NCBI RefSeq assembly: GCF_043290135.1
Contig: NC_134710.1
Coordinates: forward strand, 322,187,017-322,251,016
Reading direction: 5' to 3'
Source: Rhipicephalus microplus
Lineage: Eukaryota > Arthropoda > Arachnida > Ixodida > Ixodidae
DNA length: 64,000 nt
The notes below the pieces were generated by a model. It did no database searches and was not told the origin of the DNA. It was given only the letters and a program-made list of their open reading frames with translations. A program made the translations under genes and the position numbers. How positions within the stretch are numbered: position 1 is the first letter of the stretch; each line of letters begins with the position of its first letter. Shown in pieces: positions 44,432-56,885 of the stretch.

Positions 44432-45630
44432 CTATGTGAAGTAGGGCTTCAGCCGAATGACATGCACAGTTTCGGGCTGAATTTGTGAACGAGAAGACAC
44501 TGCGCCGTCCGGAAAGACCTCGTAGGTAAGGTCTGGGACACGTCTAAGATCCGTGTACGGTCCAAAATAACGACTTAGAAGTTTTTCGGACAAGCCTGGT
44601 TGCCGGACAAGGATCCACACCCACACTCGGCAGCCATGATCGTAGGTGACGTTTCGACGGTGGAGGTTGTAACGCCATGCGTCGGCATCTTGTTGGTGAC
44701 TGGTGTTTATGCGAACTGCCTGACAAGCTTCTTTGGCGTACTGAGTGTATTGCTCCGCGTCTGTAGCAAGTTCATCGCTTCTGTCGCACAGAAGCATACC
44801 ATTGAGCATGGTTTGCACGTGAAGAAGGCGGTAAGGCTGAAATCGCGTTGTTTTTTGCGTTGCCGTGCAAACGTGATGTATGGAAGAATCTCGTCCTAGG
44901 TTTTGTGTTGTACGTCTACGTACATTGACAGCATGTCTGCTATGGTCTTTTTAAGCCTCTCTGTCAGTTCATTTGATTGCGGCTGAGACGACGTAGTATT
45001 TTGGTGACTTGTGCAGCTCAAATGAAAAAAATCATTCATTATTTGCGCTGTAAACGACGTCCCTCTGTCTGTGATTACGCATGGCGGGGGTACCATGCCG
45101 TAGGAAGATTTGGTGCACAAACAACTTCGCGACTACGGAGGCCATGCGACGGGGTAACGCTTTTGTTTCAGCATAACGAGTGGGATAGTCGGTCGCAACC
45201 ATAATCAATTTGTTCAGGAGGACGACAAAAGCAAGGGTCCGTGTCGTTTCATTCTCACGTGGTCAAACGGTGTACGCGAAGCTGCGATCGGCTGGAGCAG
45301 ACTCGTGGGTCTCACAGGCGGAGGTTTGCGGCGCTGGCATTCACGGCAGCCTTTCGCATAGCGATGTACGCTATATAGTCGTGGCTAGTAATACTGTTGG
45401 CGTACTCTGGCGAGAGTTTGCGAATAGCCCAAATGTCCTGACGTGGGTTCGTCGTGGCACGCAAGGAGAATGTCAGTACGCATGTCAGTAGGGACAACGA
45501 GTAGGAAGGCTTTGTTGTTACCACGAGCGTTTCTCTTGTAAAGAGTGCTTCTTCTTAGACAAAAGGAGGACAGCTCACGAGCAATGTGTCGACAAAACCT
45601 GGGAGTTCCGACCTTCCAGAGAATCAATAA
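44432..45630 (-). pseudogene. Gypsy 2 integrase region, frameshifted
   Basis: Pieces: HDEPTSGHLGYSQTLARV (zinc-finger H-x4-H with the following HLG motif), the core with VITDRGTSFTAQ and PQSNELTERL, then LSEKLLSRYFGPY-type GPY/F sequence and a C-terminus ending VIRLKPYFT. Several frames are needed. The order matches the 9-kb element's integrase. Confidence 0.82.
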
Positions 45631-45779
45631 CTGGGCTTAATTCTTGGTCTGCTAGCTGTCTTGACGTGAAGTCAGATCGCCAACTGCTCCGAGAAAGGCC
45701 TATTCATCCTCGGAGTCTATGACAGAGTGTCCTACAGGCACTCGAGAAAGCGCGTCGGCGTCCTTGTGTTTTTGCCTTG

Positions 45780-46916
45780 ACCTCTACACAATTGTATAGT
45801 CGAATTCCTGCAAGCGTGAACTCCACCGAGCGAGATGGCTAGATGGATCTCTGAGATTAGCCAGCCAGCACAGCGAGTGGTGGTCAGTCACCACTTTGAA
45901 GGGACGACCGTAGAGATAAGGCCGAAATTCGGTCATCACCTACACGATGGCGAGGCATTCTTTTTGTGATGTAGAATAATTGGACTCGGCTGGAGAAAGA
46001 GTACGACTGGCGTAAGCTATTATATCCTCAACGCCACCCTGTCATTGTACAAGGACAGCGACAATTCCTACGTTGCTGGCATCTGTGTGAATTTCTATAG
46101 CAGCGTCATCGTCGAAATTGGCAAGAACAGGGGCTGTTTGACTTCTCTGCAGTAGTTCGATGAACATTGTATCTTTCTCTGTGCTCCAAGTAAAGGGCAC
46201 GTCATGTCGGGTGAGTCGCGTAAGAGGTCCAGCTATCTTCGAGAAGTTCGCGATAAATCGGCGATAATACGCGCACACGCCGAGGAAATGGTATACTGCT
46301 CTTTTATTTGATGAAACAGGGAAGGCGGTGATGGCAGACGTTTTGTCTGGATCAGGTCGCACTCCATCCGCACTAACATGTTCCAGAAATTTCAGCTCTC
46401 CATAGCTGAAAAGACATTTTTTGGGGGCTTCGGCATGACTTCCGCAGAGCGAATGGCTTCCAAAACCTTTATCAGGCGCATCACATGTTCTTCGATGCTC
46501 TCGTAGAAGATAACCACATCATCGAGGTAAACAAGGCAGCTTTGCCACTTCAAGTCAGTGAGAACAGTATTCATCATCCTCTTAAAAGTGGCTGGGGCAG
46601 AACAGAGGCCGAAGGGAAGAACTCGGATTTCCCAAAGTTTCTCTGGAGTCACAAACGCGGTTTATTATCGGTCTCGTTCATCCACTTCGATCTGCCAGTA
46701 GCCACTCTTTAGATCGATGGACGAAAAATACTTCACGCGTCGTAACCTGTCGAGAGAGCCATCGACCCGTGGAAGCGAGTAGACGTCTTTTTTCATGATG
46801 CTATTGCACTTCCTGTAGTCAATACAGAATCGCAGCGTTCCGTCGCTCTTCTTCACTTGAATGACTGGCGCGAACCAAGAGCTGTTGGATAGTTGAATAA
46901 CCCCGTCTTCGGGCAT
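45780..46916 (-). pseudogene. Gypsy 2 RT and RNase H, frameshifted
   Basis: RT pieces: SWFAPVIQVKKSDGTLRFC, DLKSGYWQIEVDERDR, LPFGLCSAPATFKRMM and the catalytic CLVYLDDVVIF. Then AYYRRFIANFSKIAGPLTRL and the RNase H start HTDASNVGI. Frames change at about 46,660 and 46,380, and stops occur around 46,040. It cannot make a functional enzyme. Confidence 0.85.
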
Positions 46917-47213
46917 CTCTTTTACTTGTATCTGAACAGCCTCACGTTATTTGACGGACACGTGATAAGGTTGGTGCCTGATGGAGCGGACGTCATCATC
47001 GATATAATATTTTTATGCTTCGTGAGGTGTGTTTGACGGACTTTAGAAGAAAAGGCGAAGCAAGATTGAAACTGCTTTAAAAGGTCATGAAGTGCAGCCT
47101 TCCTCTTGTCTTACAGCGTCGAAGTAATATCAATGTGGCTTAAATTTTTCTATTCTCATGCGTTTCCTCGGACGCGAAGCACTCCGTGATGTGGGCAACA
47201 GGGTCTCCATAGG

Positions 47214-47462
47214 CTACGGTGGTTCCGCGAAAAAAAAATGCAGGTGTTTGTAGTTAAAATTTGTAACTAGTATTTGTGACTGTGTCTCACGAACACGCAC
47301 AACACTTCGGGCGACGCATACACCTTGGAGCAGCAGAAGTGATAGGTTCTTTTTGGCCAGCACGTCACCTTCTCGGAGGTCTTCACAAGTGACTTCGATG
47401 GGAACAGCTGCTCGAGGCGACAGGGTCACATTGTCGTGTCGCAGAGAGGGCATATAAAACAT
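47214..47462 (-). pseudogene. Gypsy 2 protease-RT spacer fragment
   Basis: Encodes SLRHDNVTLSPRAAVPIEV and GVCVARSVVRVRETQSQIL, then an A-run frameshift before YGDPV-like sequence. This is the spacer upstream of RT in tick Gypsy elements. It is cut at its N-terminal side by the LINE end at 47,462. Confidence 0.65.
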
Positions 47463-50340
47463 ATTTGTTTACACAAAATCATAATAATTAAAATCACAAA
47501 AAAGGGAAATTACAAAATTATAAACAGTTATTACCATATACAAAGCCATAATAAAAACAGACAATCAAACAATTTTAGTAACAACTAAAACATGGACTAT
47601 GTTACAGATTAAGGTGAATGGAAAAGATAAGAGGTGTACATTTTTAAGATTACCTATGTTCAATAAGTACACATTATGATTGAACAAGTTATTCATATAA
47701 TTTATGAACAATTGGTTGATTAAGGAACGTCTCACCTAAAATATTACCAATATAAAAAACCCTATTTTATGAACATGATACAGACTCATCGCTTGTCGGG
47801 TGTACTGATGTTGTAATGTCATTATTGCGATTTGTGAGGCAAGCAGTTCGCTTTCAATCGCAGCTGTAAATACGTTTATGGATGTTTCAGTGGTTAGGGT
47901 AGGCTTCAGTGCGTTCTAATTTTTAATGGTTTGAGGAAAAAAAAATGAATATTTGAAGTAATTAGTGTTGAAACAGTATTCGGCAAGAGTATGTGAATGA
48001 TTAAGATGGGTTGGTCTGCTGTGAAAAAAAAGTATATACCTTAAAGTCTCTATTTTTATTAGTTTGTGTATTAGCTGGAACAGTAGATTTAGTCTTGTTA
48101 GTATTGTTCAGTTTTGTAGTGACAAATTTTAGCGTTTTTAGATAGGTGTGTCGGTGAGTCAGTTAGTCTATACTTGTTAAAACTAATACTTTTTGCTTTT
48201 ATTTGAACTGATTCTATTTTATTAATCTGTTTGGGGGGTATATGGGAACGAGACAGGGCTGGCATATTCCGGTAAAAATCAGATGAGGGTTGTATAAGCT
48301 AGTGTTTGGTATTCATTGGTGCGTGCTTAGTACGTCTTTTCAGTAAAATTAGACTTTTTATTGCTGTGCATGTTAGGTTATCAATGTGAGTATCTTATCT
48401 CAGGTCACTTGAAATCATTAGTCCTAGATATTTGTGAATATAGACTGTAGTTAAGGGGCCATTGTCAATGGTATAGGGAAAATTGGACCTGTGTTTTCAG
48501 CGGGTTATTGCCATGCAAACACATTTACCAATAATAAGGGGCATCTGCCATTTTGTGCACCACTTGTGTACAACTTCTAATGCGCTGTTCAGAGTTAGGT
48601 GATCGGCAGGGGTATGGGTTTCTTGCTAAAGTACGCAGTCATCTGCGAATAGCCGTAATTTTACTTTAGTTGAGAGGGGTAAATCATTAATGAACATTGT
48701 GAATAATATTGGTGCTAGTACGCTGCCCTGTGGCACGCCTGACGTGACTGCTGCAGCTCTAGAGGTGATCTCCTCTAGCTGTACAAATTGGGAGCGATTG
48801 GTTAAGTAATTTTTATTCCGGTGTACAATGGTACTCTCTCCAACAGTAATCTTTAGTTTGCTTACAAGTGTGGTATGTGAAACATGATTGAATGCTTTTG
48901 ACGAATCTAAGAATATAAGGTTGATTTGTTTAAGGCTATTATTAGACTACTGGGCTGCATCATGTATTAATTTTAGAAGCAGAGTAACTGTTGAAAGGCC
49001 CTTTCGGAAACCATGTTCTAGAGTAGAAAGGGTATGTTTTATTCTAGGTAAATACCTATGAGTTCCAATACCACGCGCTCTATAAGTTACACACTGAACA
49101 ATTTAGGGAAATTAACCTGTAATTTGAAAGTGCGGCTTTGCTGCCTTCGTCATGTATTGGAATATTTTTGGGGTTTTCCATACCGTGGATACAGCGCATG
49201 ACTGCAGTGATTTATTAAAAATTAGACATGAATACTTTGCTACCCACTCCACATACCTTTTAAGGAAGACGTTTGATAAGTTGTCAGGAGGGGACCCTTC
49301 TTGGTATCAATATTTAATAATAGGTTGAACACGCCTTGCTCGGTAACTCTCAAGGGGTCTATTGGTGAGTGGTCGGAAGATTGCATGGGCTGTAAGTGTC
49401 CGTCATTTACGGTAAAAACTGACTGAAAGTAATCGTTGAAGGAATTGACGAGGTCATTATTGTTTTCAGAAGAACGCATTGGCTTATCGTTTTTCTTCGG
49501 ATTTATGTATTTCCAAACACTGTTTGGAGTGCTTATCAAAACTGTGGGAAGTGTCTTTGCAAAATAAATATTCTTACCATATTTTAACTTATTTCTCATG
49601 TCTCTGACAGATATAGTTCGATCGTGTCTTGTTACAATAGTTGGTGCTGGGTTCAGTTTTTTCTTAGACGTTTTACCTTTCTTTTCACATGTATTACGTC
49701 ACGTGTTATCCACGGGTTTAGTCGCCCAGTTTTTTTTCTTTTTGATCGGTACGTAGCTTTTGATGCATGACGTCACAATGACTATAAATCTACTCCAGCG
49801 TGTTTTGATGTCAGTGGATGGGTTATCTGCGAGTGCTACGAATGAATCATATTCAAAAGAAAGACAGTCGATTATGCTTGTGTCATCAGCGTGCTTGAAG
49901 TCATGATAATAAAGTGACGCCTGCTGATGTATTTTGCCGTCATTCACTTTTACAGCGCAATAAGTCCTGTTATGATCTCAGATGTCTTCTATAATTTCAA
50001 TTTTAGTAGCTTCTTGCGAGAAATAATCAATCAAGAAAACTAAATCAAGAATTTTTGACGATGATGCATGTATTCGCGGGAGCTGGGTCACTATCTGATG
50101 TAAATTGAAATTGAGCTTGAAATCACATATTGAATGCAAGCCATCAGACTTGAAATACATAAAATTTCAATCTGTTTGTGGCATATTAAACTCACCTAGA
50201 AGGATTAGTCTGGCATTTGATACATGACTCTGCGTGTAATCACAAAGTGAAGCAATGACGTCACTGGAAACAGGGGGGCAACGGTACATACAACCCACAG
50301 TGATGGCACGTGAACCTATCAACAATTTTCAAAATATTGC
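47463..50340 (-). mobile_element. Third CR1-like LINE, heavily decayed, 5'-truncated
   Basis: ORF2 relics run in order on the minus strand: endonuclease near 50,330-49,980, linker (49,947-49,240, e.g. NSVWKYINPKKNDKP, SFNDYFQSVFTV), and RT. The RT relic near 48,760-48,690 reads TSGVPQGSVLAPILF; an FADD box follows near 48,640. No ORF1 is found. The 3' tail is A+T-rich at 47,463-47,530. It appears to have inserted into Gypsy 2, whose spacer stops exactly here. Confidence 0.8.
48600..50160 (-). pseudogene. LINE 3 ORF2 relic
   Basis: Recognisable pieces: LILLGEFNMPQ-like endonuclease box (about 50,190), ASSSKILDLVFLIDYF (about 50,050), a linker with AKTLPTVLISTPNSVWKYI (49,560) and FSVFTVNDGH-like sequence, GVPQGSVLAPILFTMFIND (48,700-48,760) and LFADDC (48,640). 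Stops and frameshifts separate them. It is inactive. Confidence 0.75.
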
Positions 50341-50342
50341 GT

Positions 50343-50385
50343 CTACACCTTCAGCATCTACAAGAACCAGATGTTGAAGGTGTAG
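50343..50385. repeat. Near-perfect 17-bp stem hairpin
   Basis: CTACACCTTCAGCATCT (50,343-50,359) and AGATGTTGAAGGTGTAG (50,369-50,385) pair with one mismatch around a 9-bp loop. It lies at the 5' end of the LINE 3 relic. Confidence 0.75.
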
Positions 50386-51500
50386 GTGGGCAAGGCAAGA
50401 TATTCATTGTTGCCGTGATCTTAGGGGTAAGAAGTGGGTGTTTATTTGAAAACTTATAACTAAAGAACAGAAGGAAAGGAGAAATTAGTAACAATGGCCG
50501 CACTGTAGCTGCTTAACTAGATCGGCTTATGCCTGAACGGTGGCCTCTAGTGAATGAGGCAGGATTAATGAACAGGGAAAAAGAGAGACATTGGAGCGGG
50601 CTATTCAGAAACGTACACACTTGTACTTAATGACTCATAGTTCTCTTGTGAACAAAGTTAGTTTATCTGCGAGGAACACCGGTACTCTTACGCCACGGGC
50701 AAAGGCGTAGCCAGTAACTGGCACTCCGGGCCAGTGTTCCTCGCCTCTAGAAATGTTTTGTTTGCCTTGCTTGCACAGTGCCAAATGACCATTTGCCTGC
50801 TCAGCCCCCACCTTAGGTCAAGCAGGTGCCCACCACCCCCCGAAAAAATTTGTCACGGAGAGCGGGACAGAGAGTTTTAAGAAGGCATACAGAGTTCTAT
50901 GGGCCACCTCCAACGCGGGACAATCCACTGGGTCACAAGAGCGCTTCAGGGCAGTAAGCGGGCAGCCAGCGTGAAAAGTAGCGGCTATAAGCACCCCATT
51001 CACCCGCCACTGATATATTTAAAAGCACTGAACCGCAGGAGCAGGTATTCGAATGTGTGCACTTCCCAGAGAGTTCGCAAGTATATGTAGGTGTGAGTCC
51101 GTGGCGTCGTTTGCACGCTTGCTACCACACGCACCCGACATGCAACCGGCCCAGTACTATCTATTGTTGGTGAAGTATGCTACGTGACGTGTCACGAGTA
51201 TTCTCTACGTGCTGCTTTAGGTGGCGTCGGATAGTGACAAGCGTGTCATCACTGTTCGGAAGTACTTTGAAGGTCACAATATATTCATCGACGATATCGT
51301 TGGAGATACTGCATACAGTGGTTCAGAATTCACCACGATCACAATGTCGGAGTCGCCCTCACAAGCGATAAGTGCTTCCTGCGTATCTCTTCTATTGAAA
51401 CAGTCGAATTTAGCTCTTGCTTTGTTCTTTCACTCGCTGCTCTAGCCCCTTTCATTTTGTTGTGTTTGTAGTTAGTAATAGGCCAGAAGGGGGGGGGGGA
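50386..51500. other. No gene recognised; one junction-like inverted repeat
   Basis: It holds the multi-stem inverted repeat at 50,669-50,744. A frame at 51,221-51,400 follows a possible splice acceptor (TGCTGCTTTAG at about 51,220), but no matching donor or known domain is seen. Confidence 0.4.
50669..50744. repeat. Multi-stem inverted repeat, junction-like fold
   Basis: Outer arms GCGAGGAACACCGG (50,669-50,682) and CCAGTGTTCCTCGC (50,731-50,744) pair with one mismatch. Inside, TACGCC (50,689-50,694) pairs with GGCGTA (50,704-50,709) and GCCA (50,710-50,713) with TGGC (50,719-50,722). It could fold as a three-way junction in RNA or single-stranded DNA. Function unknown. Confidence 0.55.
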
Positions 51501-51599
51501 GCCGCGTGCCTAAAGGATAGCGAAATGTATGTACCCCGCATGGAAATGAACACCTGTGTTCACATAGGATGACATGTTTGTGCTGTTGCCCGAGGCCTG

Positions 51600-52000
51600 A
51601 GGTACTTTTTCTATAGATGCAAGGTGTCTTAAAGTCGTTTCCGATCCGGTGTGCGGAGTGACCATCGTTACAGCCCAGGCGCGACCATCCCACTTTCGCT
51701 CCTCTCCTATGCTTCGCCTATTTTCTGAGTGTGCTGCGAAGGAAACGAAACGCTCCTCAACAATGCCTCCACACTTCAACTGCGCATGTGCGTCCCCCTG
51801 CTCCTCTGTCTCATCTTCTACGCTCCCCGTGGTAACGCTTTCCACGTTTCCGTGAGACAGAGCGTGTATGCTTTGTTGGTAAACGCTGATAGTCGGTTCC
51901 GCCTCAGGTTAACGCAAGGAGGTAGAAGGACAATCTTCTCGCGGGAGCGATGCACACCTCCCGTGCAGCTTCGCATCGCATCATCCTCCTCGTTTGTGGT
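51600..52000 (-). repeat. Dispersed repeat F, inverted copy
   Basis: The minus strand aligns with the tandem units at 55.3-55.97 kb. Shared blocks include GCGCATGTGC/TGCGCAT core sequence, TTCCGTGAGACAGAGCG, the GGTAACGC junction and CTTCGCATCGCA beside a hairpin-like GCAGCTTCGCAT. No open frame is conserved. Confidence 0.65.
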
Positions 52001-53985
52001 AGATGTTGTAATTGCCAGTGGTGACAGCGGTTTCACATGATCCGGAATCCAAGTAACAATCCACATATTTTCGACATGCGACTTCATACCAAATTCTGCA
52101 CCCACTTCCAATGGTGACATATAAGTTCACTTCAACCTGTTTTCTGGCAGAGCTCAACCATCGTCTGGTAACGCTAACCCCACATGCTTATCACGCGAAA
52201 TCACTAAACCGTGCACAGTATTCTCAGTCTTGAAAAAATGTTCTCACATTATAAACACGTATGATTTATTGAGAAAAAAATATCCTCTAGATGCGAAATT
52301 GCCAACACTTGGCAAGATGATTTCGCTAAATTTTCTCATTTACACCTTGACCTTTAGTACCTTTCCTTTATAGGAAAGGCCTTTCCTACATAAGCCCAAT
52401 GCCCTATGTCATGTGGTTGAATGACAAAGTGGCTGGCACAAATAAATGATTATGGTGAATGAATGGTGTCATGAGTACCTTCATCTCCGAACCAACACAT
52501 GAATGCATGCACTTGTTAAAATGCATATGAGCCGCGAAAGCTGAAATTCTCGTGTATGTTGCGTAGACATACGCGCAACGAAATAAGCTGCTCTATCAGG
52601 ATGTATAGGACGTTCGCACACACACCAACGCGCTGTGGTGAGCAGACGAAGCAAGGAAGCATTCACACAGGCTTTTCGCAGTGTCGCCGCTAGCTGCCGA
52701 CTCCGTTAGATGTTGCGCCCAAATGAGCATGCCAGTCCTACAATATTTGTCCTTTCTGGTAATGTTTAAGATGCCTTGTAACCTACATTGCAACCACAGG
52801 CTGCAAGTGTCAAAATTGGGGTCTCTTCAATTTCGGCCTTAAAGTTGAACGCGATAGTGATAATCTTTTCCCATTTCAACCATTAGTTCATACTTTTCAT
52901 TGTATGATGTTACCTGAGAAGTTTAAATTCTGTATTACTGCACTGTAATTGATAAAGTTGAAAGTGACTCTTGCTAGTGAAGCTCTAACAGGTGGCTGCA
53001 TTTTGTGTAGGTAATAGGTAGCATGCTTTAAATCAAAAGTAATTACAACGCACATAAAATCTTTCCGAACTTCCTATGCACTGCTACGTGGTCTTGAGGG
53101 AATACGCGCAGAAGCGTATGTGCTTTTAGTAATGTGTGGCTGCCTCTAAAACACGAAATCCTTATGGTGATCATATGTTCTGACGCCCGATGGCAATGCA
53201 CGCTTATACCATGCAATTTTACGACGATATTGTATATTGTATTGTGAAGCCTGCATACAGGACTCGTGTGTTTGCAAAACATGAAAGTTATTTTCACTGC
53301 ATTACCATGAAGAGGAAGTTGTTGAAGTGTTGGAGTTGAAATTCCTGCGAGACGAACTATGTAATGATCTTGCGTTAAAAAAAGTCAACCGTTCCAGCGA
53401 AGTTTGCTGCTTTAATCTACACTGGGAATCTCACAATGGTTTAATGAGGCTAAGCGTTAGATGCCTCATCTAACGCGAAACTGGGTCATGGGCGTTGGCG
53501 GCGTCTGCGACGAGTGATGAAAAAAAATCATCACCATAGGACGTCACAGATCGCTTAAAGAGGGAAAGCTGTAGACGAAGGCCAGGAGGTTGAATTGTGG
53601 TCGCATTGTAGCCTTGTCACGACATGACTGTGATGTCATGTGGCGTAACTTTCATCAAGGAGGCAACGCAAAATCAAGTGAGGTGCCTCTGATTTGGTGG
53701 CAGTGCAAAACCATGTTAAGTGGAGAAAGATTTTGAAGGGTGCCACGGTTAGATCAGTACAAGAAAAAAAAGATGATTTTCGCCTTCAAGTCCAACCAAC
53801 CAACCAATCAAGTTCTTTTAGGTGAAGGGTCTGGACCATGTCAGTTTTTTTTAGTTCTACGCATAAATGAGTGTATACAGTCTGGTTTGTATTCAGCACC
53901 GTGCACGTGCCACGTATATTGATTAGCGCTTCGAGATTAGGGTTTCCGATATTAGCACAGAAGAAAAAAGGCACCGCATTTCGTA
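52001..53985. other. No gene recognised
   Basis: A+T-rich with short domain-free frames. Nothing further seen. Confidence 0.4.
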
Positions 53986-53998
53986 ATAAAACGCGCAA

Positions 53999-54153
<155 letters not shown>

Positions 54154-55284
54154 CGTACACAAAAAAACTCCACTTCATTAACATACTGGCTGTGCCAAAC
54201 TTTCGTGCTAATACTGCTAACGATGAAATGAGGAACATGCTATACTAAAATTGATCCGATTTTGCATGTCACTCCGGCACAGTCGGCATTCGGCATTGTG
54301 ACGTGTCGTCGAGCCAAACATGAATGCGCTTGCAAGAATTATGTATCTATGCAGTTCGTTCCACGACGACCAAGCTCATATGCATGCAAATGGCCACGAC
54401 GTAGCAATAACCAGAACTGCTTGGTCTTACGCAAACTAGTGAATGTACAGTCAGCAGATATTGGATGATCGTGTGCAGCGAATGAAACGGAAACGCAAAT
54501 TTTTTGGGGGTTTACATAGTCCCTTTAGCTGTGCCACGTCACATATGAAACATTGCACCCATTTATTCATTCTATAAGGCATTTATATAAAAAATGAACA
54601 GAAAATTTACGACAGGTGCTCTAACAAGTAGCAACTATAACTATTTTTTCACGTGAATCATTGCATGCAATTTTATTACTATAGTTGCCGTATGGTAGTC
54701 TTAAAAACTGGGGTGAGAGTAGTACTACACGTGAAAAAAGCTATTTTTGTGTTGTGCTCTTTCACATAGTAATTCAGTGCCCCAGTGGGACGCGATGCAA
54801 ATATTCGCGTGACTGTTGCCACCAGAAATGTTTGGAATTGATTGCAGGCAAGCGTCTGCGTCAACCTTCGCGAATATAGGTACAGACATATGCGCAGAAG
54901 GAATAACACTTGTGTAGAATGGCGGAGCGCGTGGCTGCGAACAATATTTTTGTCTGCAGCTGCTACTTCACGCAGTTAGCTACAAGCTTCTGTGCATGTT
55001 TGATTACAGCACAAGAAACTGGCTATCATATGACTATGTTAGGTATCATTACAGTGACGGTCTTTTAATACTTTTGCAGATGCTCTAGACAGCTCTACTT
55101 CCATCTATACAAACAAGAAGCTCTACAGCATCGAAAGTGCTTTGCTACGACTATAACCAACGTTCAGTGTGCTTTTTTGTAAGACTGTAGCGTTTCTACA
55201 ACTCTATCTAAAAAATGTTATCCAAATGTTCTTACTGTCTTGTATAGTAAAAAAAAATGCACCATCTCCCGCTCAAGGGGACCA
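54154..55284. other. No gene recognised
   Basis: No domain-bearing frames, element ends or RNA genes recognised. Confidence 0.4.
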
Positions 55285-55970
55285 CGAGGCTATGCGAAGC
55301 TGCATGGGAGATGGCGCAGCTCACGCTAGAAGGTTGTCTTCCCATCTCCTCCCAGTCAAACGAGAAGGGGCCGCCGATCAACGATCATGCACAAGGCAGA
55401 CACAATCTGCCTGATGGAAATGGGGAACGCGTTTCCACGGTGAGTGCAGGTGGGGGCGCGTAAGAAAGAAGAGAAAGGGGCAGGAGGGTACACATGCGCA
55501 GTGGAGATGTGGATGCAGCACTGCTAAGGAGGCGTTTCGTTGCCTTCGCCGGCGACTCGCAGAAAGGGGGGGGGGCGTAAGAGAAGTGTGAGAGTAGGAA
55601 GAGTGCGCATGCGCTGTAAGGGCGGTCACGTGCTCGGCCACCTCCTTGCGATCACACGAGAGGGGGCTGACTATCAACGGCTACCAACAACGTAGTCGCG
55701 CTCTGTCTCACGGAAACTAGGAATGCGTTACCATGGGGAGCAAAGGATGGGGAAGCGTAGGAGAAGATAGAGGGGAGACAGGGATATGCGCATGCGCAGT
55801 GTAGGTGTGGACGCGGCACTACTGAGCAGACCTTTCATTGCCTTTGCTGGCGACTTGCAAGAGAGGGGGAGCGTAAGAGAGGAGCGGGAGAGGCATGCAC
55901 GTGCTGTAACGATCGTCACGACGCACGCGGGATTGATCTCGTCCTTAAGACGCTTTGAATCTAGTACAGC
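55285..55970 (+). repeat. Dispersed repeat F, two tandem units of about 296 bp
   Basis: Unit 1 starts near CGAGAAGGGGCCG (55,361) and unit 2 near CGAGAGGGGGCTG (55,657). Both carry ATCAACG, a GGGAACGCG or GGAATGCG block, a GGGGCG or GGGGAAGCG run, CATGCGCAGTG, GTGGATGCAGCACT or GTGGACGCGGCACT, and CATTGCCTT or GTTGCCTT then GGCGACT. The units differ at many sites, so duplication is old. An inverted copy is at 51.6-52.0 kb. Confidence 0.72.
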
Positions 55971-56494
55971 GTGGGCATTTAAAACAAAAGATGCTGCATT
56001 GCATCCACGAAATTCGCGAACCTTGTGATTACGAATTAGCCTGTGTAAAACGAACATAAAATCTTGATAAAGCAGGTGTATCCGATGGCGCAGATACGTT
56101 GTAAGTAATTTTATTGTCGACTGTAACCTTTTCATTCTGTTAAATGGAGTACCTTGACTTTAGGAATTATTTTATTAAACAAGAAACACTCGCGTTCGGC
56201 TTGAAGATATCGGGATGACTAAATTTACAGCGAGACGTTTTCCTTCAGTCTTAATTTAAAGGTACGGCATCAGCACTCTTTTATGTTGCATTTTCTGACG
56301 TGGCACATTCGCGTGACGTGCGTGTTGAGGTCATCGTTGGGTTAGAGTTAGACGTCAGAACCTCAAGTTCAGGCTTTCTGATTGCCCGTGCCAATATAGA
56401 AGTTGCTATTTTGTAGCCATTCTCTACATCATACCATGCCTTAAACCACACAGTTTCCTAAAATTAACTAGAGGGGACTATGTCGATGCGATCG
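55971..56494. other. No gene recognised
   Basis: No recognisable features. Confidence 0.4.
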
Positions 56495-56885
56495 TTCAGC
56501 GACCATGGCAATTATGGGTATGATGGGGATTTGCCTAGTCTTTGTGCTTTTGGGCGGCGAACTCAATTGTGGCTTTATTTATTGTTGTGTTTTTGTTTTG
56601 TTTCGTAGCAAAGAATAAACCGTCTTTCCCTTTTGACCGGATTTGAATTGGTAAGCCTAAAAAATTAAGGTGGCGAATCGCAGCTGCTGAAGATTTGCTG
56701 ATTGTTGTTCCGTACGACTAGCTTCAAGCCACGTAAAGCCAGAATGGTTGTAAAGTTCGAGAACTAGGCAAATCAATGTCATACCCATTATTACCATTCA
56801 TGCTAAAGCGCCATGCGTTGCAGCTCTAATAGACACTAGCGCCAGAGTTTTCTCTAGTGTATATTAATGAAACTCTGTGCCTCAA
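56495..56885 (+). repeat. TIR-bearing repeat C, copy 2
   Basis: Inverted arms TTCAGCGACCATGGCAATTA (56,495 onward) and ACCCATTATTACCATTCATG (right arm 56,763-56,805) enclose AAGCCTAAAAAATTAAGGTGG. It continues through ACACTAGCGCCAGAGTT, as in the 32.6-kb copy. Non-coding and MITE-like. Confidence 0.7.

Larger units (their letters stand above)
44430..47461 (-). mobile_element. Second Ty3/Gypsy element, decayed, partial
   Basis: Pol pieces run in order on the minus strand: pre-RT spacer (47,462-47,214), RT (46,916-46,392), RT/RNase H (46,362-46,042 and on to 45,800), integrase zinc finger (45,627-45,385), integrase core (45,120-44,896) and C-terminal module (44,818-44,432). No LTR is recognised; the 5' part stops abruptly where the next LINE's 3' end begins. 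It is a different family from the 9-kb Gypsy element, judging by low similarity of the shared motifs. Confidence 0.85.

Noticed and set aside
51221..51445. Host exon
   Set aside because: Acceptor-like TTTAG upstream, but no donor and no known domain; kept only as a weak remark.
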